Assembly: GCA_022925895.1 (NCBI GenBank)
Contig: JAKSYS010000028.1
Coordinates: forward strand, 1 to 64,000
Source of the DNA: Fragilaria crotonensis
Lineage: Eukaryota; Bacillariophyta; Fragilariophyceae; Fragilariales; Fragilariaceae
Reading direction: 5' to 3'
DNA length: 64,000 bases
Numbering within the stretch: the first letter of the stretch is position 1; every line of letters begins with the position of its first letter. The notes below the pieces were generated by a model. The model saw nothing but the letters and a program-made list of their open reading frames with translations, was not told where the DNA came from and did no database searches. This document shows positions 32,294 through 44,214 of the stretch, piece by piece. A program made the translations under genes and the position numbers.

Positions 32294-33809
32294 TTAATTT
32301 TCGGCAGCGATATTCTCCTCATCATTTTCGTTCCCTTGATTCGCAGCCCCTTCCAATTGCTCAAAGTACACATTCAAATAGTCCTTTGCTGCTTGGCGCA
32401 TGGCCTCCGACGCACGCTTTTGTTTGATATCTGTATCTTGAGACCATGGCTTGTTCGCCTTGTCCTGGAAGCCCTTGCTATACACTAGGGCTATGGATTT
32501 CATGCGTTCGATATGCGCTTCAGACAGGTCTTCAACGTCAAAATGATTCGGCAACACTGATTCCCACATAATATCAGGGAGACTGGCATAGTTCACGAAC
32601 CTCCCTTCCTTATGGCTGTGTTTGGTTCGATACTCCTCCAATGCAGACGTACATAAGGTTGCCAAGTGAGCCGCACAGAATTCGACAGTCGATAGTTTGG
32701 AGACGAGTTGGGTCGCAGTCGTCGCATCGGGCATCCCCTCGCTTGGATTCTGCTCAAAATGATGCCGCGCCACCAGATCGATCAAGATGGGAGTCGGATG
32801 ACCGCGCGACCGCAGACACGGCGCCCGGTGCGCCGAATCGCCCCCGCGCCGCAAATGACTTGCCAACACTTCCACGGGGTCGCGGTAGACAAACGCCCAC
32901 GGTATTGAAGGGAAGGCCTCTGTCCACAACGAAATGGCATGCGTCCCGATGGATTGAATTTTGAAAAAGACATGTGTTTCGTGCGGTGTCTGAGAGCGGC
33001 TCATGAGGTAGACAACATCGCGGAGTAAGGCAATTTGTTTGGCGCGGCTGCAGCTGTTACAGACTCGCAAGACGTTGATTGGTGGTGTACTTTCGGAATA
33101 GACACGATGAGCCTGTGGATTTGCAGCCACAAGGAGATTGGACACCAGTGTCGATCCACACCTGCTTTCGTGAAAGACGGCACCGCCCACTTGAAGGACT
33201 TTGGTGATGGGTATCTCTCGGTGCTGTGCTACCGCGTCCAACATGGCCTTGTCGTAGATCCTAGCTTTTTTAGTAATGGATCGCAAATCCATTCTAACTC
33301 GATTTGGATTACAGTGCTTAGAATCTTCCACCAGGGACCGAAACATAGGGACAGTGCTGGGATTCGTCTTTTGCAAGCTCCAATCCAGGGGGCAGAAGGT
33401 ACCGGTAACAGTACCGTAGTGGGTGCTATTATCGCCATCGTCGGCTGCCAAGGCACCAAAAGATACATCAATGTCAATGAGAAAGTATTTTGCTTCCAGA
33501 ATGGCGCGTTCAAGAGGATGATGGGAGTCACTGCACGAGCAAGTTTAGTGTATTATGTAAGCAAAGATGCAAGATTGGACAACTCAACACTTCAAACATT
33601 GATCCAACTAACGAAGTTCTAACTCACAACAGGTTCGCATAGGGATTCTTGAGATAGCCTCTCGACATTGACTTGACACGAGCGGGTATCCGTATCCGAG
33701 ATATGGTCCTGACAATCGCCAAGAAGAATGTAATCAGAACCAAACTCAGCATTACTCGTCGCCGAAATCGATTCGACAGTTGCTTTCCGTCATTTTCTTT
33801 CACCATCAT
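32294..33809 (-). CDS. Type II membrane sulfotransferase-like protein
   Basis: Two exons, 33809-33628 and 33530-32294 (GTGAGT..CAG intron, phase 2), total 472 residues. The N-terminus is short and basic with one membrane helix (VMLSLVLITFFLAIVRTI), as in Golgi type II transferases. A P-loop-like 5'-PSB motif, HESRCGSTLVSNLL, and a 3'-PB motif, AFVYRDPVEVLASH, indicate a PAPS-dependent sulfotransferase. The C-terminal third includes a long insertion and a charged helical end. The acceptor is unknown; carbohydrate or tyrosine are both possible. Splicing restores an unbroken frame through LERAILEAKYFLIDIDVSFG, which supports the exon model. Confidence 0.78.
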
Positions 33810-34729
33810 GATTGATTACTTTGGTAACGTCGAGCTTTCAAGGAGATGCATGCGCGTTGGTCGGTTTGCAGTGATGAGATCAACAACTATCTATGTACAA
33901 GGAGAGTGACTATGCACAAGTTCTCGGATTTCCTGATGCGAACCACAACAGCACCACTGTGATCTGTGATCGGGCTGCATCTGATGTCTCGATTTTCGAT
34001 GATCGTGGATGTGGGGGGTGGTATCACAAAAGCTGGTATGTCCACCGAGTAGCAAACTGTGCGCCGTCTGTCAGTATGCTGTAGTACGTCGTACGTCGTA
34101 CGGTGCTCCGGGTATGTGTCTACCGGTACTTGTACCAGTATTGAATACTCGAGTACTCGCCGAGCAGATTCCGCGTATCACAGTGAGAGGGGGTTACTTG
34201 TATGCTTAATGCTTACCTTGTACGGAGTACCACCTATTGCACTAGCACATTGCTACCACTATGATAGCTGCTAGCTGGGAACAGTACCGTATACCGTACA
34301 ACACGTTTTCGCATACCGTTTTATGGTGTAGATGCATACTTGTAGCTACCGAACTTGCTCCGCAATAGTATCATAACGAGGTCTCTGAGAGGATGAAAAC
34401 GCAATGGGATGCTCGTTGATGAGTGTAGGTCTACTCTATGATGAATTAATACGTAATGATAAACCAAGAGTAGAGTCACTTTTCATTTCATACGGGAGCC
34501 GGGAGCCGACTCGGTGCCAGTCAATCATGATGATGAGCCAATCCAATGCTAGGAAAAGAGCTGGATTCATCAGACAAAGATTATACTCGGCATTTGGTTA
34601 CAACCGCCAGCACTGGAACAATTGCATGTGAACATTCGACAACAGTTGTCCAACAAACAAACAACATAACAAGTACTAGTTCAGAGTAACATTTATCAAC
34701 CATACGAAAGGTGTCGACATTTTCGCAAT
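33810..34729. other. Intergenic, GTAC-rich
   Basis: 920 bp with a dense GTAC cluster at 34080-34300 (CGTACGTCGTACGG and similar). No gene or RNA recognised. Confidence 0.5.
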
Positions 34730-36964
34730 CTATTCATCAAGTTGGTAGCAAGCGACTTCGCCCACGTCAATTGCCGCAATCATGGACCCATCACTTGAGA
34801 AAGTGACCAGATCTGCCTCCACAGGCGACCCCACTTTCACCCAAGCACTGGTGGGATTGAGTCGGTACAGCTGGGTGACCAAGCGGAAATCATCTTCACT
34901 TCCATTGTCACAACCCGCCACGAGCAGACAAACCGGGACACGGATGACCAAGGAAGCGCCATCTCCAGATAGTTGCAGCCTACTACCAAATCCCATCGCT
35001 CCCGTAAGCCGTTGTCCAACCTGCTTCCACGCTGGAGTGGATCCACGTACGAGGCTGAAAACTTTGACATTGACACAGCTTGGAGTATTCCAGGCACAAT
35101 CATAACTACCGGGAGAACCAACCGCCAAGGTTTCGCCATTTCCTGACAAGGACACGGAACTTCCTATCAAATCTTCGTAATCCTCCCCAGTAATCTCTTG
35201 CCCCAGTCTTTTACACCCCGTTTCCACCTCGCATGACCATGTTCGAATAGATCCAGAAATCGCGTCGAAAGTATCGCCCACGGCAACGACACGTCCGTCT
35301 CCAGAGAGAGATATAGACATGTGTGCGGAGACAGACCATTTCTCAATAGTGTCAACTAAGTTCCACTCGAGACGAGTCTTATTATAGTGGAAAACTTTGA
35401 CATATCCCACTGGTGTGTCTTCACCGAAATCGGAATTGGTGGCAAGGACGGCAAGAATCATTCCGTCCAGAGAGAGCTTGACATCATATCCAAAGACATC
35501 TGTCGTGTTCAAGCCAGCACGTAACGGTGCGCCGTGAGGGACCCACCCACTTGCTCCTTGGAACGAAAACACAGATACGTACCCGCCGCCGAAAAAAACG
35601 GGCAAATTGTCGCTGTCCTCTCCCGCTTGGATCGCACCGACTGCCAATACTTTTCCATCACCAGACAGAGCCAATGAGGTACCAAAAAGTAATCACTGGC
35701 ATTGACACCACTCAGTTTCTGGCCGATTTGAGACCATTCCTGCGATCCACCTGTGGCATTTGTAAGCTTGTACACATCCACTGATCCATGGTATCCATAT
35801 GTATTCTCTGTATATCCAATCGCAAGGACACTTCCGTTTGCATTAAGCGCACTCGAAGTCGTACCCACAATTTCCGGATCGATGTTAGATGATTGTATCT
35901 TACGCCAGAGGACGGGAGGTGTCGTGGGAGGTGTCGTGGGAGGTGTCGTGGGAGGTGTCGTGGGACGTGCAGTGCTGAGGGCGACAGGATGTTGAGACGG
36001 AGCGGGGGAATCGTTTGGTATCTGCGGGTTTGCCACCGGAGCTGGAGTAGGAGTAGCAGAGACGCTTGCTGATGGCCTTGTCAACAGAACAACGACGATC
36101 ACGAGAAGAGAGGAGGCAAGCAATACCCCTCCTAGAAGCAGGCACCGATATGCCCTACGATTGTACCATTTCTTGGTTTGAACTTCAGCAATTGCTAGGT
36201 CATCAATGGCTTGAGCTTCCACCACTAAGAAATTGGTTTGGTCGACGGAACCAACAGGACCGGCTTGCAAGGATGAACCCCTTTGGGCCGGGGGATTCTT
36301 CATCGTCCACTGCTTGATTTCTTGTTGAAGGAGAAACGGTCACCTGGCGGCTGGTTTCAGTTTCGTATACGTCAATCGAAAACGCTCCAGGCATGTCAAA
36401 GTACCTCTCGACGTCCAATACAGCGCCATTTTTAGCAGTCTCTGACTCCCTTCTGGCCAGAGGGGTGCGATCACCCGAAAGTTGCAATGTCACCTTTCCA
36501 TGAGAGTTATCATTCAACGAGCTGCCCGTTGAGGCTGATCCACCTTGATGTACTAAAACTCGGTTATACTTGGTACCTTCCAATCCTGATTTCCTTAGGG
36601 AAATGCGGTTTGACGAGTCGTCCTCGAACGAAGTGGAGCTAACCGGCTGCTCACTTGATTCGCTTCTTCGTGGTGATAAAGCATGGCGAAATTTTGTATC
36701 TTCCAGAGTCGACTTGCGTAGGGTCGACGACGTGTCGCGTGTTACGACTCTTTGCTTCTTTTCGCCTCTCAGGCTCGAAGTTCCATGGCGGAGATCGTCG
36801 TACAACGACGTAGCAGAGGTGACACTGCTGGGTGCAGTACTTGGAGAATGAACCGTGGAGTTACCTTGCCCAGATTCGTCGTTGCTGGTATCCCGTGTTG
36901 ACAGCGTCGTTTCCCTGTCAGAGGAATTTTCGCCTTCGCTTGAGGGTTGCTCAATGTTATCCAT
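34730..36964 (-). CDS. Membrane-anchored protein with propeller-like repeats; two frame changes
   Basis: Three overlapping frames read as one gene. Part one (from 36964) is a Ser/Thr/Arg-rich cytosolic tail of about 220 residues containing DMPGAFSIDVYE. It moves near 36295 (in a C run) into part two: QTNFLVVEAQAIDDLAIAEV, then a membrane helix CLLLGGVLLASSLLVIVVVL, then a Pro/Thr stalk with four exact 12-bp repeats (35915-35962). Near 35690, in a run of five T, the frame changes again into part three, a chain of repeats of the type LSGDGKVLAVG, LSLDGMILAVLA, LSGDGRVVAVG, LSGNGETLAVGSPG, typical of a WD/FG-GAP-like propeller facing outside. I infer a type II surface protein, perhaps adhesive. 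The first shift looks like one extra base, the second one missing base. Confidence 0.65.
35915..35962. repeat. Four tandem 12-bp repeats
   Basis: Four exact copies of GGAGGTGTCGTG (plus strand), encoding the Thr-Thr-Pro-Pro stalk of the overlapping minus-strand gene. Copy number is likely to vary between strains. Confidence 0.9.
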
Positions 36965-37685
36965 CGAAGTGTTGTGATTTGTCTCCGACCGTGTTGCCGT
37001 ATTGCGCGTTGGGGTATTTGTATGAGCTGTTGTTGAGTTGGAGTCCTGCTAGAAGCAGGAGGTGCTGTTTTATGCTCCCTCACTCTACTCTATGCATTGT
37101 ATTCATGGGACATCCTCTACTCGGTAGCACGTGGAAGGTACATGCGCAAAACACTGTATTCCCTCATGGCCAAAGGGATCATTCGCAAAAATCATTACTT
37201 TCAGATACATCAATGACAGCTAAATTGCTCAATTAACTTAGCCCTCTATGGCACTTTTCCGTTCCGAGATCGCGGATGAGATCTTGATGCTGTATCATAG
37301 CTTAATTGTAATGAAAACTTAAATACCAGATAAACATATAAATACATATATATTCTATTAAAAGCTTAAGAAGCGGGAATTGAAGTCACGTTTGAACGTG
37401 AATTGGACCGCGGGACCGCGGGGTACGAGTGCAACATGGAGTCTCGTGAATCTTGGAACAAACGCAGATGCTGTGATAGATCTTTCGTACCGGTATTAGT
37501 ACTTCAGTAGTTTGTGACGGTAGGGGACTGTTTCACTGGCACCTGGCACCGTCGTATCGACGGACAGAAGGCTAGACGCTGCCATCGGCAACGCATCTCG
37601 AGACCGCGTTTCGCGACGTGGATGCATCCTTGCGCAATGACCAAATGGTTAGTGTGCATCATTTGTGGTGTTGTATTCATAGACG
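36965..37685. promoter_or_regulatory. Divergent intergenic
   Basis: About 720 bp between head-to-head genes. An AT-rich segment at 37315-37370 (ATATAAATACATATATATTC) is the most promoter-like stretch, but no element can be proven. Confidence 0.3.
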
Positions 37686-39857
37686 ATGTGGCCGTTTCGT
37701 TCTACCAAAACAACCGACGAAGAAGATGAGGAGTCTGTTTACACAGAAGAGGAATATGAAGAGGATGTCGAGTATGAACTCGAAGTGACTGATGATGAAG
37801 CTGACGACGACGAAGCCCGAGGCAACGATGACGACGCAGTAAATGTGGAATCGTCGGCTTCAGTAATTTTGGATGCTGCCGCAAATGACGAGTTGGCTGA
37901 TAATTATGAAACGAATGGAGCGGATGAGGACGAGTCTGTTGGATACCATGCCGCCGCTAGCCAAGGCGATGGAGAGGAACAAAACATGGACGAAGAGGAG
38001 GACGATGACGACGAATCTTCTCACAAGGAAGAATACCACGCTGAAACTGAAGAAGAAGACGAAGGTGATGAGGAACTAGAAGAGGAGGAGGAGGAAACGC
38101 TTACATCTCTGGAAGAAAAACACGGTCTCCTCAAGCTGGCTGCCGAGCACGATAGAGTAGATATTTTGCAATCAATCCTGTCCTCCTCAGAAGAGTCATC
38201 GACGCCAGAAGAGCGTCTTGCACTTCTCAACCACAAGGAACAACCGCCCCTTCACATTGCCGTCTCATTTGGATCGACCAACGCCACCACGTGCTTACTG
38301 CGTCTCGGAGCAAATCCCTCACTCAGACCAGAACCAAGTGACATGAAGAAAATTGTAGGTCGGACCGCTTGGGAACTTGCTTTTGGTGCACAAAGCGACG
38401 ACCAGAACGGTAGTAGTTCTGGTTGGTTCACACCCAAAAAAGGAATCCAACCAGTGGACATGGCTCCTTCCAAGCGCGAAGGTATTCGCCACGCATTCAC
38501 TGCCGAGGCTTTGCGTAGTATTGGTGCCGATGATGCGGTACGCTTGCAGCAACTTCTGGAGAGCGGTATGCCCGCGAACACTGATATTGGCGGTAATAAA
38601 GACATTTCTGGATGGTGCCGTGAAATGGGGGCAGTGCAGTGCTTGAAACTTGTCGACCAGGAAGAGGTGAAGGAGGAAAGTGCAGAGGAAGAAAAGAAGG
38701 CAGATGAAGGGATGTCAGCAGTCAATAAAGCTGTCATGGGTTCATCGCCACCTGGAACTCCTGTCACTGTGAAAAATGTGAAGGATCATAGTGCTGGCCC
38801 TTCGCTAACGCCAGTTCTTATCCGACGCGTTTCGTCCGACATGAACCATACCGAAAGTTTGCACAATCGCCTCGAAGAGCTTGATACTCTTGCGATGAGC
38901 CTCTCAACATACCTTGATAACCTGGCGGAAGAAGTGTCAGTCTGCCACGGATTGCTTCTCATGGGCAACGGGGCGTCAGCGTTGGCATCCCATGTACGGG
39001 CGCTCCGTGAAACACAAGACTTTTTGCGCAACGATTTGCAAGATCGTACTTCTAGCTGGGCCGAGACGGAGGCTGAACTCGACTTGTATATGCGCCGCTA
39101 TATGATTGATGACGTTGGCGATGTCGTGCCCGATATCGCGCTGAGACGTAGCGCATCACAGTCGCGGCGATGGGCTTTGAATGAACCTGTCCAACTTCGA
39201 GCTCAATTGGGCGCTAGTGAAAACAAGATTCGCAAACTGCGAGCTAGCATCGCCGACATGTCCGAGGAGTCTGAAGCGGCCATGAAGGAGGTGGAGAAGC
39301 GCGGCCTTACGGGTGGCATTCAGCTTGTCCGCAAACTTCGGGAGCAAATTCGTGAACTTGAATATCAGGTTTCGGAAGCGAAAAGTGGCGAGGCATTGTG
39401 TATGGCGAAATTGCTCAAGCTACAACAACGAGAACACCTCCAACAAGGCTTGAAACAACGAGATGACCAAGGCGAGCCGAGCACACCAAGCAAGCTACCG
39501 TCCATTAGCGAAGCCAACAATGCATCTCCAACTGATTTTGATGCACCTCTACTGCCGCCATTATCGCTGATGGAAGATTCCCACGTCGCATCAAGTGACT
39601 TGCTAGCACCAGAATCATCACAATTGGAAAGCCAAGAAACGGACCTGCCATCCGACGAGGCTAGTAGTAACACGCAGTCGGAGAGGATCGCCGCAGGACA
39701 GTCAGATGCCATAATGAAGTACAATCCTAAAGCGGAAGGCTACATGCCGCTGGATTTGTGGCAGATTATATTGCGTATCATTGGTCTAGGGCGAGGGGAA
39801 GCGAAGAGACAAGTCGAAGCACTGAAGAAGCAATCATCCACGGTAATGATTGTCTGA
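37686..39857 (+). CDS. Acidic ankyrin-repeat/coiled-coil protein
   Basis: A 723-residue single-exon protein. Residues 1-140 are extremely acidic (runs of Glu/Asp). Residues about 140-215 carry ankyrin-like units (HGLLKLAAEHDRVDILQSIL and QPPLHIAVSFGSTNATTCLL then RLGANPSL). After a linker there are long coiled coils (about 395-450 and 500-610, e.g. NKIRKLRASIADMSEESEAA). A disordered Ser-rich part follows. The last 35 residues include WQIILRIIGLGRGEAKRQ, a short amphipathic or membrane-associating helix. Domain order suggests a scaffold that links a partner (ankyrin) to an oligomer (coiled coil) near a membrane. No family name recognised. The ATG at 37686 is the first in frame. Confidence 0.7.
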   Translation: MWPFRSTKTTDEEDEESVYTEEEYEEDVEYELEVTDDEADDDEARGNDDDAVNVESSASVILDAAANDELADNYETNGADEDESVGYHAAASQGDGEEQNMDEEEDDDDESSHKEEYHAETEEEDEGDEELEEEEEETLTSLEEKHGLLKLAAEHDRVDILQSILSSSEESSTPEERLALLNHKEQPPLHIAVSFGSTNATTCLLRLGANPSLRPEPSDMKKIVGRTAWELAFGAQSDDQNGSSSGWFTPKKGIQPVDMAPSKREGIRHAFTAEALRSIGADDAVRLQQLLESGMPANTDIGGNKDISGWCREMGAVQCLKLVDQEEVKEESAEEEKKADEGMSAVNKAVMGSSPPGTPVTVKNVKDHSAGPSLTPVLIRRVSSDMNHTESLHNRLEELDTLAMSLSTYLDNLAEEVSVCHGLLLMGNGASALASHVRALRETQDFLRNDLQDRTSSWAETEAELDLYMRRYMIDDVGDVVPDIALRRSASQSRRWALNEPVQLRAQLGASENKIRKLRASIADMSEESEAAMKEVEKRGLTGGIQLVRKLREQIRELEYQVSEAKSGEALCMAKLLKLQQREHLQQGLKQRDDQGEPSTPSKLPSISEANNASPTDFDAPLLPPLSLMEDSHVASSDLLAPESSQLESQETDLPSDEASSNTQSERIAAGQSDAIMKYNPKAEGYMPLDLWQIILRIIGLGRGEAKRQVEALKKQSSTVMIV

Positions 39858-40281
39858 CGCTGATGGAGGAAATCGATGCCTTGACCACTCGCACCGCCAG
39901 CGCATTCTCTAGAGCAGTTTGAAATCGATAGAATGAGCTTCTGCCAATAGTACAAGCAATTTTACTCCCATCAGCATTGTGTCGAGGTCATTAATGATTT
40001 CTATAGTTTGTGATTCACAGCAGGTATGACTTCTCCTCCTGGTAGGAATGTTTGAGCTGCATTTCTCGTCCGACTCGAGCTGCTGTACACGGGCACGGAG
40101 GATCAGTTCCGAAACGCGACAGGCTTGGGAACTAATTGTAAACATTCCGGATAATTGAAGGTGAACATGTCTGCACAGAATGGCCTCCCTCTTGACCCGA
40201 CGCATGATCCAAGGTGCAACGACAAAACACGCCACGCACTCGATACAACGGTGCATACTGTACGCAAATGCCTCATCCTTG
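39858..40281. other. Intergenic between convergent genes
   Basis: No gene or repeat recognised. Confidence 0.4.
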
Positions 40282-40866
40282 TCAACCTGATTCCTCGCAT
40301 CCTGTTTCTAGTGCTTGGACCATACTGCCAAGCAGTGTCTGAGCGTACCACGCGTGTATGGCATTTGGTGTCGATCCCGTCTCAAACTTTAAGCAGTTGC
40401 CATGATAAACTTTCCGAAGGCTTGGATCAAACGCAACCATGGTACAACCCAGGGCCTTACCACGCACACTCCATTCGAGAATCATTTCATGAGGCGAGTC
40501 GACCACCACTTTCCACAGCAAAAATTGTTGGCCATTCCTAATTTTACCATCAGGTAGGGTGACATGTGGATAAGAAAATGGCGTCAAGAGTAGCCGCTCA
40601 GGAAGGAACACCCACGATCCGAAGAAAGCTCTAGCAAGTTGACTTGAAGGACCCGAGTGCTCATTCAGCCAAGAGGCGCATTTAGGTGTAACCTTATGTG
40701 AGTAAAGATCGACAAATTTGACACTGTCCTCCTTCCAAAAATTCGAGGCCCATTCCTGGAGCGCCTCTTTGGAAAACCCCCCAGCCAAAGCACCTCTCGA
40801 CATGTTGCGGCGTGGGACAGATGCAAGTTGTCTGGCTGGTCGCGAAGCAGCATTTGCGCCCATCAT
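40282..40866 (-). CDS. Small unknown protein, probably organelle-targeted
   Basis: A 194-residue product from the Met-Met at 40866. The N-terminus (MMGANAASRPARQLASVPRR) is a good mitochondrial presequence candidate. The mature part contains GSWVFLPERLLLTPFSYP, NGQQFLLWKVVVDSPHEMIL followed by EWSVRG, and TMVAFDPSLRKVYHGNC, a predicted beta-rich domain. It resembles in outline small SRPBCC/DUF2867-type proteins, but I cannot assign a family with confidence. Reading intact, single exon; 17 in-frame codons upstream lack an ATG. Confidence 0.6.
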   Translation of the reverse strand: MMGANAASRPARQLASVPRRNMSRGALAGGFSKEALQEWASNFWKEDSVKFVDLYSHKVTPKCASWLNEHSGPSSQLARAFFGSWVFLPERLLLTPFSYPHVTLPDGKIRNGQQFLLWKVVVDSPHEMILEWSVRGKALGCTMVAFDPSLRKVYHGNCLKFETGSTPNAIHAWYAQTLLGSMVQALETGCEESG

Positions 40867-41681
40867 CGTTGAGATGTGCTGAATTGAATGCCGTTTTATA
40901 TGGATGCGTTGACGCAACCGGACAGAAGAACACGGAACATGGAACGCGTCACAGTTGTTGCTGGGCTCTCAGATGTGAAAAGAGTACTGGTCCACTGGTT
41001 ACTTGTTTTCGCTTTCGAAGCGTGACTGAGATTTTGCTGCGACCTTCCCTTGCTTCATTCCTTCTTCATCTTTTCAAGGCTATACAAGGTTCCCACATCA
41101 AGCATTTGCAAAGACGCGTTTTATTTCATTTACTTGTGCTCACATCAATCACCATGTGTGTTATTGGAGGAACATGCCACGGTCTCGCATTTGCTTTCCT
41201 TAGTTTCAACAGGTCGCATCCCGTGCCACGTAGATCCCCTGGTGTGAGCCCCAGTTGTATTGATCATTGATTCTTATGCTCCCTCTGATCTCTACTGCAT
41301 AAGCTGTGATCTCAGAACCCACGAAGTATCGTTTGGGCATCAAGCCAGGAGTGACTACATGCTGGATTCCACAAACAAACATGCTGTCAATGATGATATG
41401 TAGCCATCACCAACTCCCAAGGCAGCGACATCACCTTAGAACCTCCAAGTCTGTAACAATCGATGGAGCACCTCTGCCTTATAACTCGCAGCTCCTCGAG
41501 CTCTGCATCATTTTGCCTCTGCGTGACACCAATGACGCGATGCGACGGTTGGGAATAAATAGTGAATCAAAGTATTTCGGTAGTCATCCACGTAGGTCCC
41601 TGCGACAGGACCGATGCCATCCCAGTCCGGAGGAGAGAGATTGGTCTCATGCAGTTGCGAGTCAAACATACTAATACATGG
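40867..41681. other. Intergenic
   Basis: 815 bp upstream of the small unknown gene and downstream of G6PD. Only short random frames seen. Confidence 0.45.
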
Positions 41682-43165
41682 CTAGAGAGCTGACCGTGCC
41701 AAGGGCGATTCGACTTCAGTTTGGAGGAGGAAGCTATCCCGCTGTGTTGGTCCCGACGATCCGTATTCATATGTATGCGGTCGAATGTTCTCTCGTTCGA
41801 TGCGATGCAAGAGTGGGGTAAAGATCTCCCAACTCCGCTCTAGCTCATCGGCTCTAACAAAGCTCGCGTGCTGTCCACGCAGTGCATCCAACATCAGTCG
41901 TGTGTAGGCATCGTCGGGAGTGATGTGAGTGTCGTATTGCAACATCATCGGCGCAGACATGGGGACGGAGGACAGGCCTGGAGTCTTGATGTTGGTTGTG
42001 ATGAAAATAGAAGGATTGGGTTGGAGTCGCATCACCAACGTGTTGCGGGGGAATGTGCGATGCGCAAGGTAGGAGGGAATCCCTTTGAATCGGATGCAAA
42101 CTTGGCAGAGGTGCTCATCGACTGCCTTGCCGGCCTCCAAGATGAATTGGACGCCCTCCCAGCGCGGAGTATGGACAAAACAACGAATGGCAGCATATGT
42201 GGGACAGTTGGTATCCTTGTTTGCGATTGTCTTGTCGTCGCTGTAACCCTCGTACTGACCCAGTAGACAATCGCTCAATTCGATTTCTGGAATTGACCGC
42301 AGCACTTTATATTTTGCATCTCGTACACGGTCACCAGCATTAACGTCATCGGCTACAACAGGAGCATCCATAGCTAGAAGCACGAGCACTTGAAGCAGGT
42401 GATTTTGAAGAATATCCCTGATGATGCCGTAGTTGTCAAAGTATCCACCTCGTCCTTCCGTCCCGAATGGTTCCTTAAAGGTGATGTGGACCGACCTTAT
42501 GTAGTTTCGATTCCACATGGGTTCAAATATCGAGTTCCCAAATCGCCAGGGAATGATATTCTGGACGATTTCTTTGCCCAAGTAGTGATCTATACGATAG
42601 AGTTGATCTTCCTGAAAGTGAGACCCCAACGTTGCCATGAGCATCCGACAGGATTCCAAATCACGTCCAAAGGGCTTTTCAATCACCAACCGCGACCATC
42701 CCTTGTTTGGTAATTGCATTGCGGTTCTTTTGATTGCCAGTCCAGTTTCAGCAAACACGTTCGGGGGGATGGCCATGTAAAAAGTCGATTATGTTGGAGG
42801 CATGATGTGGGAGATAGCCGACGATGATCTGCTTCGTGCTGTTCAATTGAACGTGACAACGAACTCCATGCCTCTTCGTCGCCGTACGATTTTCCTCTCT
42901 TGTAGTGACATTGAGATAAAAACGAATCCACAATTCTCATATCAGCTCCTCGTTTCAAAAGATGGGGTTTCAGTTGTTGACGCAACTCGGCTTGTGTCAT
43001 GTGCGATCGTGCATATCCCCAAATCAAGGTATTCGGGGGAAGCAAGTTTTGTGCAAAGAGGTCAAAAAGTGATGGAAATGTTTTCTTCTTCGCCAAATCA
43101 CCAGAGGCACCCACTACAACAATGGTGAGGCCCTCCTGGAGGTAATCGGATGGAGGTGAGTACAT
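41682..43165 (-). CDS. G6PD: Glucose-6-phosphate 1-dehydrogenase, one frame change
   Basis: The entry enzyme of the oxidative pentose-phosphate pathway: glucose-6-phosphate + NADP+ to 6-phosphogluconolactone + NADPH. Near the N-terminus is the Rossmann motif VVVGASGDLAKKKTFPSLFD; further on VIEKPFGRD and the substrate motif RIDHYLGKE are intact. The reading is split at about 42782: NRLF must join MAIPPNVFAETG, and the sequence there has five T where six would keep the frame, so one T seems missing. All conserved blocks on both sides are well preserved, so I treat it as one working gene. The first in-frame ATG is at 43165 (MYSPPSDYLQEG). The frame is open for 16 more codons with no ATG; an ATG at 43221 would fit if one further base were missing. 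No obvious transit peptide, so a cytosolic form is likely. Confidence 0.88.
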
Positions 43166-43311
43166 CTTTCGGCCATGTGCAAGATCAATGGGCGCACTGC
43201 TTTCAACTTTCAACTACTCATGGCGGAGAAAAGATATGCAGTACTCGGAGTATGCAGTACAGGTATCATCGACCTATGGTACTCGGCTACTGTACGTTGT
43301 AAGACGCAACT

Positions 43312-43788
43312 TTAGTGGACTATTCCCTGGCAAGTACCGTACATGTTGCTTGAATCTTGAAGCGCACTCTTGGTGAAGACAAAAGCTATATCCATGATAT
43401 CATTGCTCGAAATCACGCGAAGCTCCGCCGTCTGGACAATTTCAGGAAGATGTCGTAGATGGCTCTCAGCCAGAAATTCAGGACGAACGAAGCCTGCTGC
43501 TGCGGTTGCTGCTAACTCATTCAATCGCTGGAAGACATTCACTTCAACAGATGTGGCGGACAACGAATTCCTCAAAGGCGCTGTGCTACTGCTTTCATTG
43601 ACGGTCGTTCGGACAATTCTTGCAACCACACAACCGTGCTGTGGGTCGTTTCTTGATGACAGAATTACGAATGTACCAGGAATCAGGAACGCCTTCAGAG
43701 TCTTGGAGTAACATGGGAATGGTGGTGGCGTCCCGTTCTCATCATCCCAGTGTGGCTCAACACTGTCCCAAAATGGAGTATCCACCAT
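43312..43788 (-). CDS. Unknown protein, possibly a truncated member of a larger family
   Basis: 158 residues from the ATG at 43788, beginning MVDTPFWDSVEPHWDDENG. Contains GTFVILSSRNDPQHGCVVAR then IVRTTV, EVNVFQRLN and a conserved-looking end IVQTAELRVISSNDIMDIAF then VFTKSAL. I recognise no named domain; the pattern (a small beta domain, then VNVF, then AFVF) looks like the start of a longer protein, and the abrupt end near 43312 suggests truncation or an unseen 3' exon. Confidence 0.45.
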   Translation of the reverse strand: MVDTPFWDSVEPHWDDENGTPPPFPCYSKTLKAFLIPGTFVILSSRNDPQHGCVVARIVRTTVNESSSTAPLRNSLSATSVEVNVFQRLNELAATAAAGFVRPEFLAESHLRHLPEIVQTAELRVISSNDIMDIAFVFTKSALQDSSNMYGTCQGIVH

Positions 43789-44214
43789 TCAAGAAAGCAA
43801 AACAAAGACAATGACAAGTGCTTGTTGTCTCGGGTTGTGTAGTATGAGTACAATAGCAACGACAATCGATGATGCGTACGATGAGCATTTGTTGAGCGAA
43901 ATCAAAAAACAGTTAAATATTTCCCGGAGAATTACATAGAGACATGGCGTTGTAAGACGTTGAAGTCAACACGTTGGTACATACAGTACTCGTTACACAA
44001 CGTTAAAGACGCCAAGTCCAATATTCTGATTCGTATGCAGTAAAAGAAAGGCGTTTCCCAAATGGTCGAGTCTTTTCGAGGGTCACGACAGCCCTTGGTC
44101 GCTATTGTATCAGTGCAATCGAGTACTGGATTACTAGCTACCGTTACCGTAGCTTCGTTCGGGCAGCCATCAGTCATCTCTCATCTCGTCATCACAAGAT
44201 CACAAGCACCAACC
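43789..44214. other. Intergenic
   Basis: No gene or repeat recognised. Confidence 0.4.

Noticed and set aside
41682-43165. Programmed ribosomal frameshift in G6PD
   Set aside because: No slippery site plus stimulator, and many unrelated genes in the window show the same type of break at homopolymers.
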